Assembly (NCBI GenBank): GCA_964016875.1
Contig: OZ024718.1
Coordinates: 6,701,001-6,765,000 of the forward strand
DNA from: Fallopia convolvulus
Taxonomy: Eukaryota; Streptophyta; Magnoliopsida; Caryophyllales; Polygonaceae
Direction of reading: 5' to 3'
DNA length: 64,000 nucleotides
The position numbers were made by a program, and so were the translations under genes. The notes below the pieces were generated by a model. The model did no database searches, had not been told where the DNA came from, and worked only from the letters and a program-made list of their open reading frames with translations. This document shows positions 11,745-22,965 of the stretch, piece by piece. Position 1 is the first letter of the stretch. Each line of letters starts with the position of its first letter.

Positions 11745-13236
11745 AGGTATATATAATATTTTCTAAAATTATTATTAAAGTCTTAAGTTGACATGAATGA
11801 ATGATTTAAGTTATAAAAATCCTTTTTAAGAATCCCATGAAGTTTTATCCTTTTTATTTAAATAAACATCAATCTCATGGGTGATAGTATTCTTATAGTT
11901 TAATCAATTTTTATTCCAAAAATAAAATAAGCTAGATTGACATGCAACAATAAATTAAGTTATATAAAGTCCTTTTAACCACATAAAATTGTTTATTTTA
12001 ATTATTTAAGCCCATTTTTATTCTTATTAAATTACTTTAGTCAAAGACTCATATATAAATTTTTCCAAAGTTATAATAAGGCTAAAATGACATGCAAGAC
12101 TATTTTTCTCTTAACAAAGTCTTGTTTTATTTAATTTCCTTTTTTTAAATTATTTCTTTTATAATTTCCTTATTTCTATGCTCAAAATCACTATTATAAT
12201 CCTTACAATTTATTAGGATTTATTTTACAATTTACAAAAATTTATTTTCTCTTAAATCATATGCATGCATGTTATTTTTATCATAACTATTGTTAGACAA
12301 AATTTGTTAAAGGAAAACAACTTTGTACAAACACATCTAACTTAATTTTTTAAGTTCGACCCTTATCTGTACATCTTTACAACTCTATTAATAATATAGA
12401 CACGTTGGAAACTTTTGGAGTTAATTTTTTAATTTGAGCTACACCCGAGTTGAAACGGTTTGCCTACGTATCTCTTTAAAGAGAATCAAGCCTTACGTAG
12501 TTCGGAGGTTTTAATTTTTGGTAGGATTTTCATGCATCAGAGAAACGAGCCTAAACCCACCTTCTAGGAAGGGTTGCCTGAGCTCGGTTCAACTATCATT
12601 TGTATGGTGTGGAGAAAATTAGACCCACCTTCTAGGAAGGGTTGTCTAAATATTCCACTAAGATTTGGATTTGAGTTTGTTTATGGTTGTGATTGAACTC
12701 GACGAGCATTTGCGCTATATGTCGACCTTCCTACTTACCCTTGATGAAATCAAATCGTCGTAGTTCCGCCATTTGGATTTGAAATGACCCACTTAAAATT
12801 GGTTAAATAAAATGAGTACCATTTTTATGTGAAGAAACCCATTTTATGCCAATAAGTGGATTACGAAATTTTGGTATATGTATTTTTGCATGGAAGACTC
12901 ATGTACTTACATACATACATGCAACTTGCTTGTCTTTTGTAAAATATGGGCCAGCCCATAGATGTTTTAAATTACACCTAATATATATCCACTCAACTTG
13001 AGCCCTTCATTTAACACTCGGTCGGGCCATATTATTGAATACATAGTTGGCCCATATTTTGCTAATCCATCAGAAACGAATTTCGAATTTGCCTCATCTC
13101 ATATTGAATATGCATAGAATACACTCCCCCGTACTGAAAAGATCTGGTTTTTGATTATGGGCAATATCGGAGGCTTATTTTTGGGCAAACCATATCTTTT
13201 AATTAGGAGGATATATTTTGTGAGTATCTTTTGATT

Positions 13237-13510
13237 TCACCCACACTCATTTAGATGACAATATATAGCTTGCTCTGCTCCGTTGTTAAGACTAGTCTCC
13301 AACTCCACGTAATCAGGTATGCCTTTGTGTTTATCTTCTTTGATTAGTGCCATTAATATTGGCATGTAGTACACAAGAAAACGATCTTGATCTATATCCA
13401 TGTCTTCCTTGCGTTTGTCAAAGATTCTCGACACAGATTGAGCATCGGTAAAGGGTCGACTCGGCTCTAACGCTTGTGGTCGATCAACGTTCTTCACCAG
13501 CTAGTAAGCC
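13237..13510 (-). other. Unassigned ORF, possibly a gene-fragment exon
   Basis: An 86-codon open frame with ordinary, non-repetitive composition (for example RFLVYYMPILMALIKEDK, then ETSLNNGAEQAIYCHL) ending at a stop at 13237-13239. On the minus strand a splice-acceptor-like ttactag lies just upstream of the frame at about 13502. I do not recognise the family. It could be a captured exon or chance. Confidence 0.2.
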
Positions 13511-14232
13511 TCCATTTCCATTTTGATCTTAAAAATATATATGAAAAATGGGATTTGCACGTACACACACATATATATATATGTATGTTCAAGGAGAAGG
13601 CTTAATCACACATGTGTATATGTGTGGTCCATCAATTTCAATCTTCATGTATATATGTATGGTATTGAACTTTTTTTTGGTAAGCCATTTCAAGCTAGTT
13701 ATTAGCATAATAGCCATTTCCTCCTTTTATATTTGTGACAGGAGCACCAACTAGGTCGAAAGCTTTTCTGTTTTCGGACTCGATCGAAACTTGATCGCTT
13801 CCGCTCCTTTTAGGTAAGGCTTTCTCTTCCATGGAAATGATGTACCAATGCATATAAAGCCAGCCTTGCTTGTAATATTAGGGTCTGTTTTGATGTCTTA
13901 TTTATTCCTATATATGATAGGAATCCATTACACGTACTTTTGATCGACCATGGCCTCTAGGCAAGTCTTTGTTGCTCGATCGCATCCTTTATGCCTTAAC
14001 TAGTGTTAAATAACACCAAAGGAGATTGTATGTTGAACTTTGGCAGGTTGCACTTTTCAACTCGATTGAGACTCGATCACACTTAGCGCCATTTGAAGAA
14101 CCACACCCTTTAACTAGAGACCATGGTGAGTTGACCTCCAATTTTGATATTTTGGCCCGTTTGGAACGCATGTCACCAACTTAATTTGACTCTTCTTGTG
14201 TGATTTTAGTTAGGCAACATAATGTGTATCAC

Positions 14233-14645
14233 TGATACGGACCCACAATCGACTACAAGACCGTCAAGAGTTCGACGTCGACCCAAAAGATATGATAATT
14301 AATATTTGATAACTTAGATTAATAATTCTAGTATTTTGGTTAATTTTATTATCTTTAGCAGAATATTATAATTTATGTAATTTTTATAAACTAGAGCTTA
14401 GCTCTCTTTCCGGGTTTTCTTTACGGTTCTTTCCCGGGACGCTTTTTTTGAACCGTTAGGGCTTAGGTATAAATACTCTTGTATATCTTCTCAAAAGGTC
14501 ATCCAAAAAAATAGCTTTGCCCTAATTTCCTTCAATTTCTCTAATTACAGCATTCATTGTGTGTGAGTCGGATTCCACCTCGGAATAGACTCCGTCTCCT
14601 TGACCAACAGGGATTTGATACGTAATCCACATCGGGTTTGTATCA
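14233..14645 (+). repeat. 5' LTR of the young gypsy element
   Basis: 413 bp, tgatacggac...gtttgtatca. Contains a TATA box at 14468-14475. It differs from the 3' LTR at three positions, near 14565, 14577 and 14612. Confidence 0.95.
14468..14475 (+). promoter_or_regulatory. TATA box in the 5' LTR
   Basis: tataaata in ggtataaatactc, about 178 bp before the LTR end and 200 bp before the gag ATG. It is repeated at 19728-19735 in the 3' LTR. Likely core promoter for the element's genomic RNA. Confidence 0.7.
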
Positions 14646-14646
14646 A

Positions 14647-14661
14647 CTGGTGCTTTCATCT
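14647..14661 (+). other. Primer-binding site of the young gypsy element
   Basis: ctggtgctttcatct directly follows the 5' LTR. The sequence tggtgctttcat is a frequent plant gypsy primer site. I do not assign the tRNA with confidence. Confidence 0.6.
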
Positions 14662-14669
14662 TGAACACC

Positions 14670-17600
14670 ATGTCGAAATCCGCCAATCCGGACACCATAG
14701 CAACCGCCGGCGATCTACCTGATCTCCGTGAATTACTTATGCAACTTACTGACGAATTTCAGAAGCTTTCGAGTCGGGTGGATGATCAACAATCTCGCCA
14801 AGATTCTATGTGCGACTTAATTCAATCCTCGCATCTGAATTCGGCCGCCGGCTCGCAAAACCCTACCGTCGACGGGTCGCTGCCCTCCGCCGCCGCCACG
14901 ACTGCCGCGATGGCTCTGGCGATGCCGGCCGCATCATCCCACGGTTGGGTCCCATCGAGCGCGAGCCCTAGCAGCCTCACGCCTTCAGGTTCCGACTGGA
15001 CCCATGGCCGCACCTTTCCCAACCCTAATTTACCGACTCAGCGGTTTCCGCTCGCACCACCGTCGACGACCCCGGGTTGGCCCCCACCTACCGCGGGACC
15101 CATTCCAACCGCGGCTGCAACAATGGCCCTACCCTTCGCGGGTTGGACACAGCCAGCTTTTTCTCCGTTCCCGTTCGTCGCGTCAAGCCCTAGCGCGGTC
15201 GACTGCCACCAGGCGCCTCCGCCGTCGTACGGTTTTTCGCCCATGTCGCGCGCTCCACCAGGGTCAGACGCCACCCCAAAAATTCGGGTGGACCCACCCC
15301 GATTCAATGGATCCGATCCGAATGGATGGATTTTTCGAGTCCAAGCATACTTTGATTATTTCCGGACTCTTGATTGTGATCGTCTGCGATTGGTGGGCAT
15401 GTTGATTGAACACCCCGCCTCTGATTGGTTCCGCTACCAACGCCGGAATAACTGTGGCGAAAATTGGACATCGTTTTTGCAATCAGTTCAGCAACGCTTT
15501 GACCTGACTTATTATGAGGATTATACGGGTCTTTTGGCCAATTTGAAACAGAAAGGCTCGGTCCTCGATTATCAGACTGAATTTGAAGCCTTATTGAACA
15601 AAGTTAGCGGACTTTCTGAATTGACGTTGATCTCTCTGTTTAAAGCTGGTTTGAAACAACCGGTGCGTCGGGAGTTGAATTTACGAAATCCGACCAATCT
15701 CGCTCAAGCTTTTGCTTTCGCTCGAGAATTAGCCGCGTCTTTCAGTGAAGTTTCTACGCCGTGGCTGGCCAACAAGCGCACATGGGCGCCGACTGGGACT
15801 CGTTTCGGAACCCCGGCGTCCGAACCCACACCGGCGCCACCTTCGAGCGACGTCACCTCGACACCCGTACCGACATCTCCTAACGGTACGTACTCATCTC
15901 TTCCAATCCGTCGTCTTTCTATTGCTGAACGTGATGAACGTACTAAGAAAGGCTTGTGTTTTAATTGTGACGAGAAATTCTCGCGAGGACATCGCTGCAA
16001 GCCCAGATTTTTGGCCTTATTGAGTTGCGACGACAGCGATGACGACGATGATATTGATGCGTCTAACGAGCTGGCAGTTACGGGTGACATTTCGAGCTTG
16101 AATTCTATGGACGGATTGCCCAATCCGCGTGCTTTACGCTTGTCAGGCACGATTTTGAATACTGAAATTTCAGTTTTGATTGATGGTGGGAGTACTCATA
16201 ACTTTATTCACCCTGATGTGGCCGAGAAATTATGCCTGAGATTACATAAAATCAGCCCTTTTCGTGTTTTCGTGGGGAATGGCGCTTATCTGTTATGTTC
16301 CCATCAATGCCCGGCTACTAGTATTGATCTACAGGGTCACACTTTTTCTATTGATCTCTATGTGTTGGCGGTACATGGACCGCAAGTTGTCCTCGGGGTA
16401 CAATGGTTACAAACTCTGGGCACTGTGTCCCATGATTATGCTAAATTAACTATGCAGTTCTCCTGGGCCGGCAAGAGTGTGTTCTTAACAGGCGATCGTC
16501 AGGCTCCGAAACCGATTACTATGTCCGTCTTGCTATCTCTCTGCGCGTCTGATCAGATTATTGAATGCTTTGAGGTCCTTAGCATGTCGCCCGAATCAAC
16601 AACCGACCCTAGCGAATGGCCTTCCGATTTAGCGCCGGAACTTCAGACCGTTCTCGAGGGCCGCCGGTCGGTTTTCACTTTGCCGTCGGCCCTTCCGCCA
16701 CCCCGGAATTGGGATCATCATATACATTTACAGCCAGGGTCGAAACCGGTTAATGTTCGTCCTTACCGATATCCTTACTTTCAGAAATCAGAAATCGAAC
16801 GACAAGTTCGCACAATGCTCGAGCAGGGCATAATTCAGCATAGCACTAGTCCTTTTTCATCCCCGGCTCTTCTGGTTAAAAAGAAAGACGGCAGTTTTCG
16901 CTTCTGCATTGATTATCGGGCCCTCAACAACATTACTGTCGCACATAAGTTTCCGATTCCTACTGCTGATGAATTGTTTGATGAATTAGGCAATGCTACT
17001 ATTTTTACTAAACTTGACCTGCGCTCAGGATATCATCAGATTCGGATGCACTCTTCCGATATTTACAAAACGGCGTTCCGCACTCATGATGGCCATTTCG
17101 AATTCTTGGTTATGCCGTTCGGTCTTACCAACGCCCCATCGACATTTCAGGCAGCGATGAATACTATATTTGCTCAATATCTGCGCCGATTTGTCATCGT
17201 TTTTTTCGACGATATCTTGATTTACAGTCCATCTCTTACTACACATGCCGATCATCTCGATATTGTGCTAAAAATCCTTCAAGACAACCACTTTTATGTC
17301 AAAGGATCTAAGTGTTCGTTTGGCACAACCACAGTTGAATATTTGGGGCATATCGTGTCCGCAGGACAACTTTTGGCGGACCCGACGAAATTATCAGCCA
17401 TGTCCGAGTGGCCTATTCCAAAGTCTGTAAAACAGTTAAGAGGGTTTCTGGGCTTGACAGGCTATTACAGGAAGTTTATCCGCAATTATGCCTTACTAGC
17501 AGCTCCATTGACAGATTTATTACAAAAAGACAAGTTTGCCTGGTCCGAATCGGCAACTACAACTTTTCAGTGTTTGAAACAGACAATGATGACCCCACCG

Positions 17601-19562
17601 ATTCTATGCCTGCCCGACTTTGACAAACTATTTGTGGTCGAAACGGATGCCTCGGATGATGGGGTCGGCGCAGTGTTATTACAGGATGAACGGCCTTTAT
17701 CGTTCTTCAGCAAGAAATTAGGCGTTCCCCGCCGCGGGTCTTCCGCTTATCATCGGGAACTTTTCGCCATTGTATCTACGGTTCAGAAATGGCGACAATA
17801 CTTGCTCGGACGGGAGTTCTTAATTCGAAGTGATCAGAAAAGTTTAAAAGAACTTCTTACTCAGGTAATCCAAACCCCTGATCAACAGTTTTTTATGCGT
17901 AAGCTCATGGGTTACAAATTTCGCATTGAATACAAATCGGGGGCTAGTAACCGAGTGGCGGATGCGTTGTCACGTTGTATGAGTGAAGACGAGTCTACGC
18001 TGCACCAATTTTCCTCGTTTGCGGCACCAATGCCGGACCTCCTTTCACGGCTGAAAGCCGAGAATCGCACCTTGGAAGATCTTCAAGCGTGGCATGCGGC
18101 ATCAGCCAATGGCACCTTGCCATCACCATTCCGAGTCCATGATGGCGTGCTTTACTATGAGCATCGGCTGGTTTTGGGGACCGCATCCGCACTCAAGGCC
18201 GAAATTCTGACAGAATTCCACGCATCACCGAGCGCAGGCCACCCCGGAGTTGATCGCACTTTCCGTCGGGTGGTTGAAGTATTTTTTTGGAAAGGCATGC
18301 GCGCGGATGTTAAACGATTTGTTAATGCTTGCATTATTTGTCAGTCTACCAAGTACAACACTAGCAAGCCTGCCGGCTTAATTCAACCTTTACCAATTCC
18401 AAAACAGGTGTGGGATGAAGTATCGATGGACTTCATTACCGGTTTACCGCCTTCCCGAGGTCACACTACTATTCTAGTTGTCGTTGACAGGCTCTCTAAA
18501 TATGCTCATTTTGGTGCCTTGGGACCTTCTTATGATGCACCACGGGTTGCTAGTTTGTTCATTGATTTGGTTGTGAAGTTACATGGTATTCCGGCCATCA
18601 TTCTGTCTGATCGAGATCCCGTGTTTCGCAGCGCTTTTTGGTCTGAGCTTCATCGGTTAAGCGGTACAAAACTTCACCACAGCACCGCCTATCACCCTCA
18701 GACGGACGGTCAAACAGAGGTTAAAAACCGTAGTTTTGAACAGTATCTTAGAGCTTTTACTCAAGGCCGACCACGTCGATGGTTCGATTTCTTGCCATGG
18801 GCCGAGCTCGCCTTAAATTCAATGTTTCATGAAGGCCTCGGCATGTCCCCATTTAAAGCTCTCTATGGCAGGGACGCGCCTCCGGTAGCGCGTGTCACAG
18901 CGCCGATCGGCCCGCCCACCCTAGCGTCGGAAGCGATCAAAGATCGCGATCAGGTGCTTGAATTGATTCGATCTAATTTGCTTAAAATGCAACAACGCAT
19001 GTCTGCACAGGCCAACAAACACAGAAAGGATGTTCAGTTTAATGTCGGCGACCAAGTCTTGTTGAAATTACAACCATATCGTCAGCACTCGATTAGTCGT
19101 CCACTCTCCGCGAAGTTAGCCAGGCGTTTTTATGGACCATTCATGGTCAGTGAACGGATCGGCCCTGTGGCTTACCGTTTGGTCCTCCCGGAGTCGGCTC
19201 GCATTCACAATGTATTCCACGTATCATTGCTCCGACCGTTTATCTCTGACGGGTCACCAAGTCAGCCGATCGCCCTACCCTCGGAATTTTTATATGATCG
19301 CCCCATTTCCAAACCCGTTCGTGCTACGGCTGAACGCGAGGTCCTCGTCGATGGCGCACCACGCCTCGAATGGTTGGTTGAGTGGTCGGATGGAGGTCCA
19401 GTCGAAACATCGTGGGAGCCAGTTCAGGTCCTTCAACGCTCTTTTCCGAATTTACGGCTTGCGGACAAGCCGATTCTCATCGGGGGAGAGATTGATACGG
19501 ACCCACAATCGACTACAAGACCGTCAAGAGTTCGACGTCGACCCAAAAGATATGATAATTAA
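14670..19562 (+). CDS. Intact gag-pol polyprotein with C-terminal chromodomain
   Basis: Single open frame of 1630 codons, starting at the ATG at 14670 (the frame is open three codons earlier at a TTG, not a plausible plant start). Gag core lies around residues 210-330 (PRFNGSDPNGWIFRVQAYF) and a zinc knuckle at about 427-441 (CFNCDEKFSRGHRC). Protease at about 500 has LIDGGSTHNFI, with DGG in place of DSG. RT spans about 690-900 with the catalytic FFDDILIYS near 843. RNase H is near 990 (ETDASDDGVGAVLLQ). Integrase has an HHCC region near 1180 and DDE at about 1252, 1311 and 1348 (MDFITGLP, LSDRDPVF, QTDGQTEVKN). A chromodomain-like end lies at about 1550-1600 (LEWLVEWSDGG, ETSWEPVQVL). The last 22 residues, a basic tail, are encoded inside the 3' LTR. 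No frameshift separates gag from pol. Confidence 0.95.
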   Translation: MSKSANPDTIATAGDLPDLRELLMQLTDEFQKLSSRVDDQQSRQDSMCDLIQSSHLNSAAGSQNPTVDGSLPSAAATTAAMALAMPAASSHGWVPSSASPSSLTPSGSDWTHGRTFPNPNLPTQRFPLAPPSTTPGWPPPTAGPIPTAAATMALPFAGWTQPAFSPFPFVASSPSAVDCHQAPPPSYGFSPMSRAPPGSDATPKIRVDPPRFNGSDPNGWIFRVQAYFDYFRTLDCDRLRLVGMLIEHPASDWFRYQRRNNCGENWTSFLQSVQQRFDLTYYEDYTGLLANLKQKGSVLDYQTEFEALLNKVSGLSELTLISLFKAGLKQPVRRELNLRNPTNLAQAFAFARELAASFSEVSTPWLANKRTWAPTGTRFGTPASEPTPAPPSSDVTSTPVPTSPNGTYSSLPIRRLSIAERDERTKKGLCFNCDEKFSRGHRCKPRFLALLSCDDSDDDDDIDASNELAVTGDISSLNSMDGLPNPRALRLSGTILNTEISVLIDGGSTHNFIHPDVAEKLCLRLHKISPFRVFVGNGAYLLCSHQCPATSIDLQGHTFSIDLYVLAVHGPQVVLGVQWLQTLGTVSHDYAKLTMQFSWAGKSVFLTGDRQAPKPITMSVLLSLCASDQIIECFEVLSMSPESTTDPSEWPSDLAPELQTVLEGRRSVFTLPSALPPPRNWDHHIHLQPGSKPVNVRPYRYPYFQKSEIERQVRTMLEQGIIQHSTSPFSSPALLVKKKDGSFRFCIDYRALNNITVAHKFPIPTADELFDELGNATIFTKLDLRSGYHQIRMHSSDIYKTAFRTHDGHFEFLVMPFGLTNAPSTFQAAMNTIFAQYLRRFVIVFFDDILIYSPSLTTHADHLDIVLKILQDNHFYVKGSKCSFGTTTVEYLGHIVSAGQLLADPTKLSAMSEWPIPKSVKQLRGFLGLTGYYRKFIRNYALLAAPLTDLLQKDKFAWSESATTTFQCLKQTMMTPPILCLPDFDKLFVVETDASDDGVGAVLLQDERPLSFFSKKLGVPRRGSSAYHRELFAIVSTVQKWRQYLLGREFLIRSDQKSLKELLTQVIQTPDQQFFMRKLMGYKFRIEYKSGASNRVADALSRCMSEDESTLHQFSSFAAPMPDLLSRLKAENRTLEDLQAWHAASANGTLPSPFRVHDGVLYYEHRLVLGTASALKAEILTEFHASPSAGHPGVDRTFRRVVEVFFWKGMRADVKRFVNACIICQSTKYNTSKPAGLIQPLPIPKQVWDEVSMDFITGLPPSRGHTTILVVVDRLSKYAHFGALGPSYDAPRVASLFIDLVVKLHGIPAIILSDRDPVFRSAFWSELHRLSGTKLHHSTAYHPQTDGQTEVKNRSFEQYLRAFTQGRPRRWFDFLPWAELALNSMFHEGLGMSPFKALYGRDAPPVARVTAPIGPPTLASEAIKDRDQVLELIRSNLLKMQQRMSAQANKHRKDVQFNVGDQVLLKLQPYRQHSISRPLSAKLARRFYGPFMVSERIGPVAYRLVLPESARIHNVFHVSLLRPFISDGSPSQPIALPSEFLYDRPISKPVRATAEREVLVDGAPRLEWLVEWSDGGPVETSWEPVQVLQRSFPNLRLADKPILIGGEIDTDPQSTTRPSRVRRRPKRYDN

Positions 19563-19905
19563 TATTTGATAACTTAGATTAATAATTCTAGTATTTTGGT
19601 TAATTTTATTATCTTTAGCAGAATATTATAATTTATGTAATTTTTATAAACTAGAGCTTAGCTCTCTTTCCGGGTTTTCTTTACGGTTCTTTCCCGGGAC
19701 GCTTTTTTTGAACCGTTAGGGCTTAGGTATAAATACTCTTGTATATCTTCTCAAAAGGTCATCCAAAAAAATAGCTTTGCCCTAATTTCCTTCAATTTCT
19801 CTAATTACAGCATTCATTGTGTTTGAGTCGGATTTCACCTCGGAATAGACTCCGTCTCCTTGACCAACAGGAATTTGATACGTAATCCACATCGGGTTTG
19901 TATCA
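19493..19905 (+). repeat. 3' LTR of the young gypsy element
   Basis: 413 bp, directly after the polypurine tract at 19481-19490, followed by TSD atcac (19906-19910). Its first 70 bases encode the end of the polyprotein including the stop codon. Confidence 0.95.
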
Positions 19906-19910
19906 ATCAC

Positions 19911-22900
19911 CATGCCAAACTTTGACTTGAACATAAAAATACTCTTCACGCATTTATTTTTCTTTCTTCATCACATTAGGTGATCTTGCACTTTGCTTTA
20001 CATTTCCATGGAATTATTACACCATACATGCACTCCATATTATTTTGATTGAATCCTCCAGAGAACGAACTCATAAGACATGGGCACAAAAAAAGGTCGA
20101 CTCGGTGAAACACTCCTTTAAAGGCGTTCCATATAGTCTCCCAAAGCAATGGCGGCGTGCATCCCGCTGCAAAGTGATCCACCCCGGTTGGTCACGAGCC
20201 ATCACCGATTGTAGCCCTTGGAGATGAGTTGTAGTTGCGATCACCCGTAAGAGGCTCGAAACGGAATGTTTCTCCTCAAAACGGGTGACCTCGAATCATC
20301 TTCGTTGGCCTTTGCGGTCTTATGGCGAGACGTTGATGCAGATCATCCCTCTCCGACGAGTCACTTGACCTCCTCCATGCCTACTTTCTTTTTTACTTTT
20401 TGAATGGCATATCATTATAGAATATGGTGGTCTCTCCCATATATATATGTACTATATAGTAAATACTATATGCACCTTTTTGTGTGGTTTTACTCTTCAA
20501 CAAGACCTTCTTTATTTGGTTTGATCTTTACTCTGTCATTAACACCGTCTCCAATCACCGGCCCAACTCGGCATGGATGACAAAGCTTCGTTCTTTGGAT
20601 TGTGATGGTAAAGCACTCCGTTTTGGACCACAAATAGTCCTTCAAAACAGCCCCGATATCCATCTCGATATCTATCTCGGTGCAAAGCGATCCATCTTGG
20701 GTCTATCTTGAGCCATCGTTGTAAACGCCTTGTAGACGCGGTCACCCGTAAGAGGCTCGAAACGTAATATTTCTCCTCAAAACGGACGACTTTGAATCAT
20801 CTCCGGTGGGCGTCGAGGGTAGTCAAGAAACGAGCCCTCGTTGTGGTCAAGAAACAAGCCCCGGGACGGCACTGATCACAAATCTTGGAGTTGACATGGA
20901 ACCGATTGCTTTCAATTCAACTACGGGGTTAGTACCATGTAGCCTATCTTGAGGCAATGAAACAAACAAACACATTTGGTTAGTAAATAAAAGCAACTAA
21001 ACAAGGTTAGGAGATTATACTATTATCTTGATCGATCGCATAAAATCGAATTGGACTTCTGGCTTTGTTTCTCAGCTCTTTATCTTGAGTTTTGCTCTTT
21101 TCCTTTCTTTCAATTTGACGCCAATGTTGTATATGGGGAAGAAGCCAATTAGGCCTTTTTTTCCCCCTTTGACATCTATTCTTCCCATTATATATATACT
21201 ATGAAAGGTAGTAATATTACTTCCGAAATCAACCGTCCAAAAACGCCTCTGAATATAGTAATTACAAGAATATTGAAAGACAAGCCCATCAACGGCTTTG
21301 AACAAGCATTAATGAGGTATTAATTATGCAAAATTGAAAGTCACGCTATCCCTTTGCATTCCACCGCCATATTTGATCGGATTTGATCAATGGACCATTT
21401 TCTTGTTATCTTGCCCAACTCCCATTTTAGCCTAAGATTACCTAGGCCCAGGAAAAATGTAGATACACACATAGATATCCATGTGTAAGTATAATGCACT
21501 TTTCATTATTGTATACCCCTCTTTTTAAATCTTCCTTGTACATCTATATATGTATATAGACATAATTAGGATTCCCATGTAATACATATATATACATTTT
21601 TTTTGTTCAACAACTATATACTAAAGCGAAGGTTAAATAAATTATTAAATGACACATGTCGCTTTTAGATTGGAGCACACTACCCTTTTATTAAAACCAA
21701 TCTGATTGACCAAAAAAAAAAAAAAAAAAAAAAAAACCAATCTGATTGGTTGAAATTTAATTGAGTATCTTTTTATTGTTGGAAAATAATTATAGACCCC
21801 ACATATAATAAAATTATGAGTCACGCTCGGATGCATATTGTTGCTACAATGAAAACCGTGAGCAATTTTGGGACGCCCGATCTTTAACACGAACGACCCA
21901 GATTATAGCGTTATTATTCAATAAAAAAAGAAAAGAAATGGGGGCTGATTTGTTGGATGGCACGAGGGTAATTATAGTGTAAGTTCACATGTGGGACAAA
22001 AATACCCTCAACCCTAAAATATGACCTAAAGGCCTCTCTCCCGCTTCACTCGGATCTAATTTTTTCCATAGTCAAAATCTCTTCAGAGGAGAAAGCGCTC
22101 TAGATCCAACACCAAAACTGCACCATTAATTCGAAATTCCACCTTCTAGTTTACATAAATTCATCAATTTTGCTTCATAAATGGGTTTTCAGTTCATAGA
22201 ATCCATGGAGAAACCTTCACAAAAAAGGTATGTATAAATAAATTTTCTAGGGTATGATTTCGATTTTTGAGGATTTTTCAGGGTTCTAAGATTTGTTTTT
22301 GAGTATTAGAAATGTTTATTGAGATTTAATGGGTGTTTATGGTTGATTTGATTGGTGTTTGTATTTGATTGTATTTACTGTTTAGGTTTGAAATTTCTCG
22401 ATCGGGTTCACGATCTTTGATTTTATGGTTCGAAATATTTAATGTATAGGTTCAAAATATCGAGTATGTAGGTTCATAGTCAAACTGAACTTGCCTTGTT
22501 GTGATAGGGGTAGTGGCATTCGTTCCCACCATGGAATTTCATGAGTAGTTCTCGCATGATTTGTTACTTGTTTGCGTCAATTTTGGTTTATAAGGGGGGA
22601 GTGAGCCCATAAACCATGAAAAATGACCCTTATTTGCCTCAATGTTGGTTTGGAGGGGGGGGGGGGAGAGGCATTTGCACATCTTTCTTCCTTTTTTTTG
22701 AAAAACATTGGCACTTAAATGGTAGTCACTTGTAGAAATCTATATACTTAATACTTCCAATTAGCCTTGGAGAATACTAAATTATAGATCCAACTCTTAT
22801 TGTGAAAAAATGAACAACGAAGATCCATGACTTCTGTTCGTTCATAACTTTCTATCTTAAGGTTCATAATTAGTGTTATCACGGTTCATGCTTTGTACTA

Positions 22901-22965
22901 CGTTTACTAATAGTATGTTGAAATTATTTGGTAGCCAATAAGCACGATTTAGAAATTTATTTGGT
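19911..22965. other. Non-coding stretch between nested elements
   Basis: No gene recognised. Two diverged copies of one segment occur at about 20167-20315 and 20688-20830; both contain cacccgtaagaggctcgaaacg and tttctcctcaaaacgg-like words, suggesting an old local duplication. A poly(A) run flanked by 13-bp direct repeats is at 21696-21748. A 12-G run is at 22655-22666. Short ORFs here are scattered and lack recognisable domains. Confidence 0.6.
21696..21748 (+). repeat. Poly(A) tract flanked by 13-bp direct repeats
   Basis: accaatctgattg occurs at 21696-21708 and 21736-21748. Between them are only acc and about 24 A residues. This looks like the footprint of a retrotransposition event that left only a poly(A) tail with its target-site duplication. 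Confidence 0.6.

Larger units (their letters stand above)
9481..14232. other. Non-coding AT-rich body of the 9388 insertion, left side
   Basis: No gene or transposon domain recognised over most of this stretch. Visible details: a 42-bp segment repeated directly at 9991-10032 and 10042-10083 (aattacacacaagttttat core), a 21-bp direct repeat at 12556-12576 and 12624-12644 (ccaccttctaggaagg core), a possible LINE tail (11226-11744), and an unassigned 86-codon ORF on the minus strand (13237-13497). Two phrases of shared sequence, gggcc-catatt near 12945 and 13025, lie in opposite orientations. Confidence 0.6.
14233..19905 (+). mobile_element. Young Ty3/gypsy element with intact gag-pol
   Basis: Complete LTR element: 413-bp LTRs at both ends (tgatac...gtatca), TSD atcac at 14228-14232 and 19906-19910, primer site just after the 5' LTR, one uninterrupted gag-pol frame, and a polypurine tract cgggggagag (19481-19490). 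The two LTRs differ at only three positions (about 99.3% identical), so it is the most recent dateable insertion here apart from possible younger non-LTR events. The C-terminal chromodomain-like segment places it among chromoviruses. It is the only element in the window that looks potentially autonomous. Confidence 0.95.

Noticed and set aside
13523..13754. Overlapping short ORFs near 13600
   Set aside because: They come from a tatata-rich microsatellite-like stretch.
14661..14669. Start of the intact gag-pol at TTG
   Set aside because: Plants initiate at ATG; the first ATG in frame is at 14670, four codons into the open frame.
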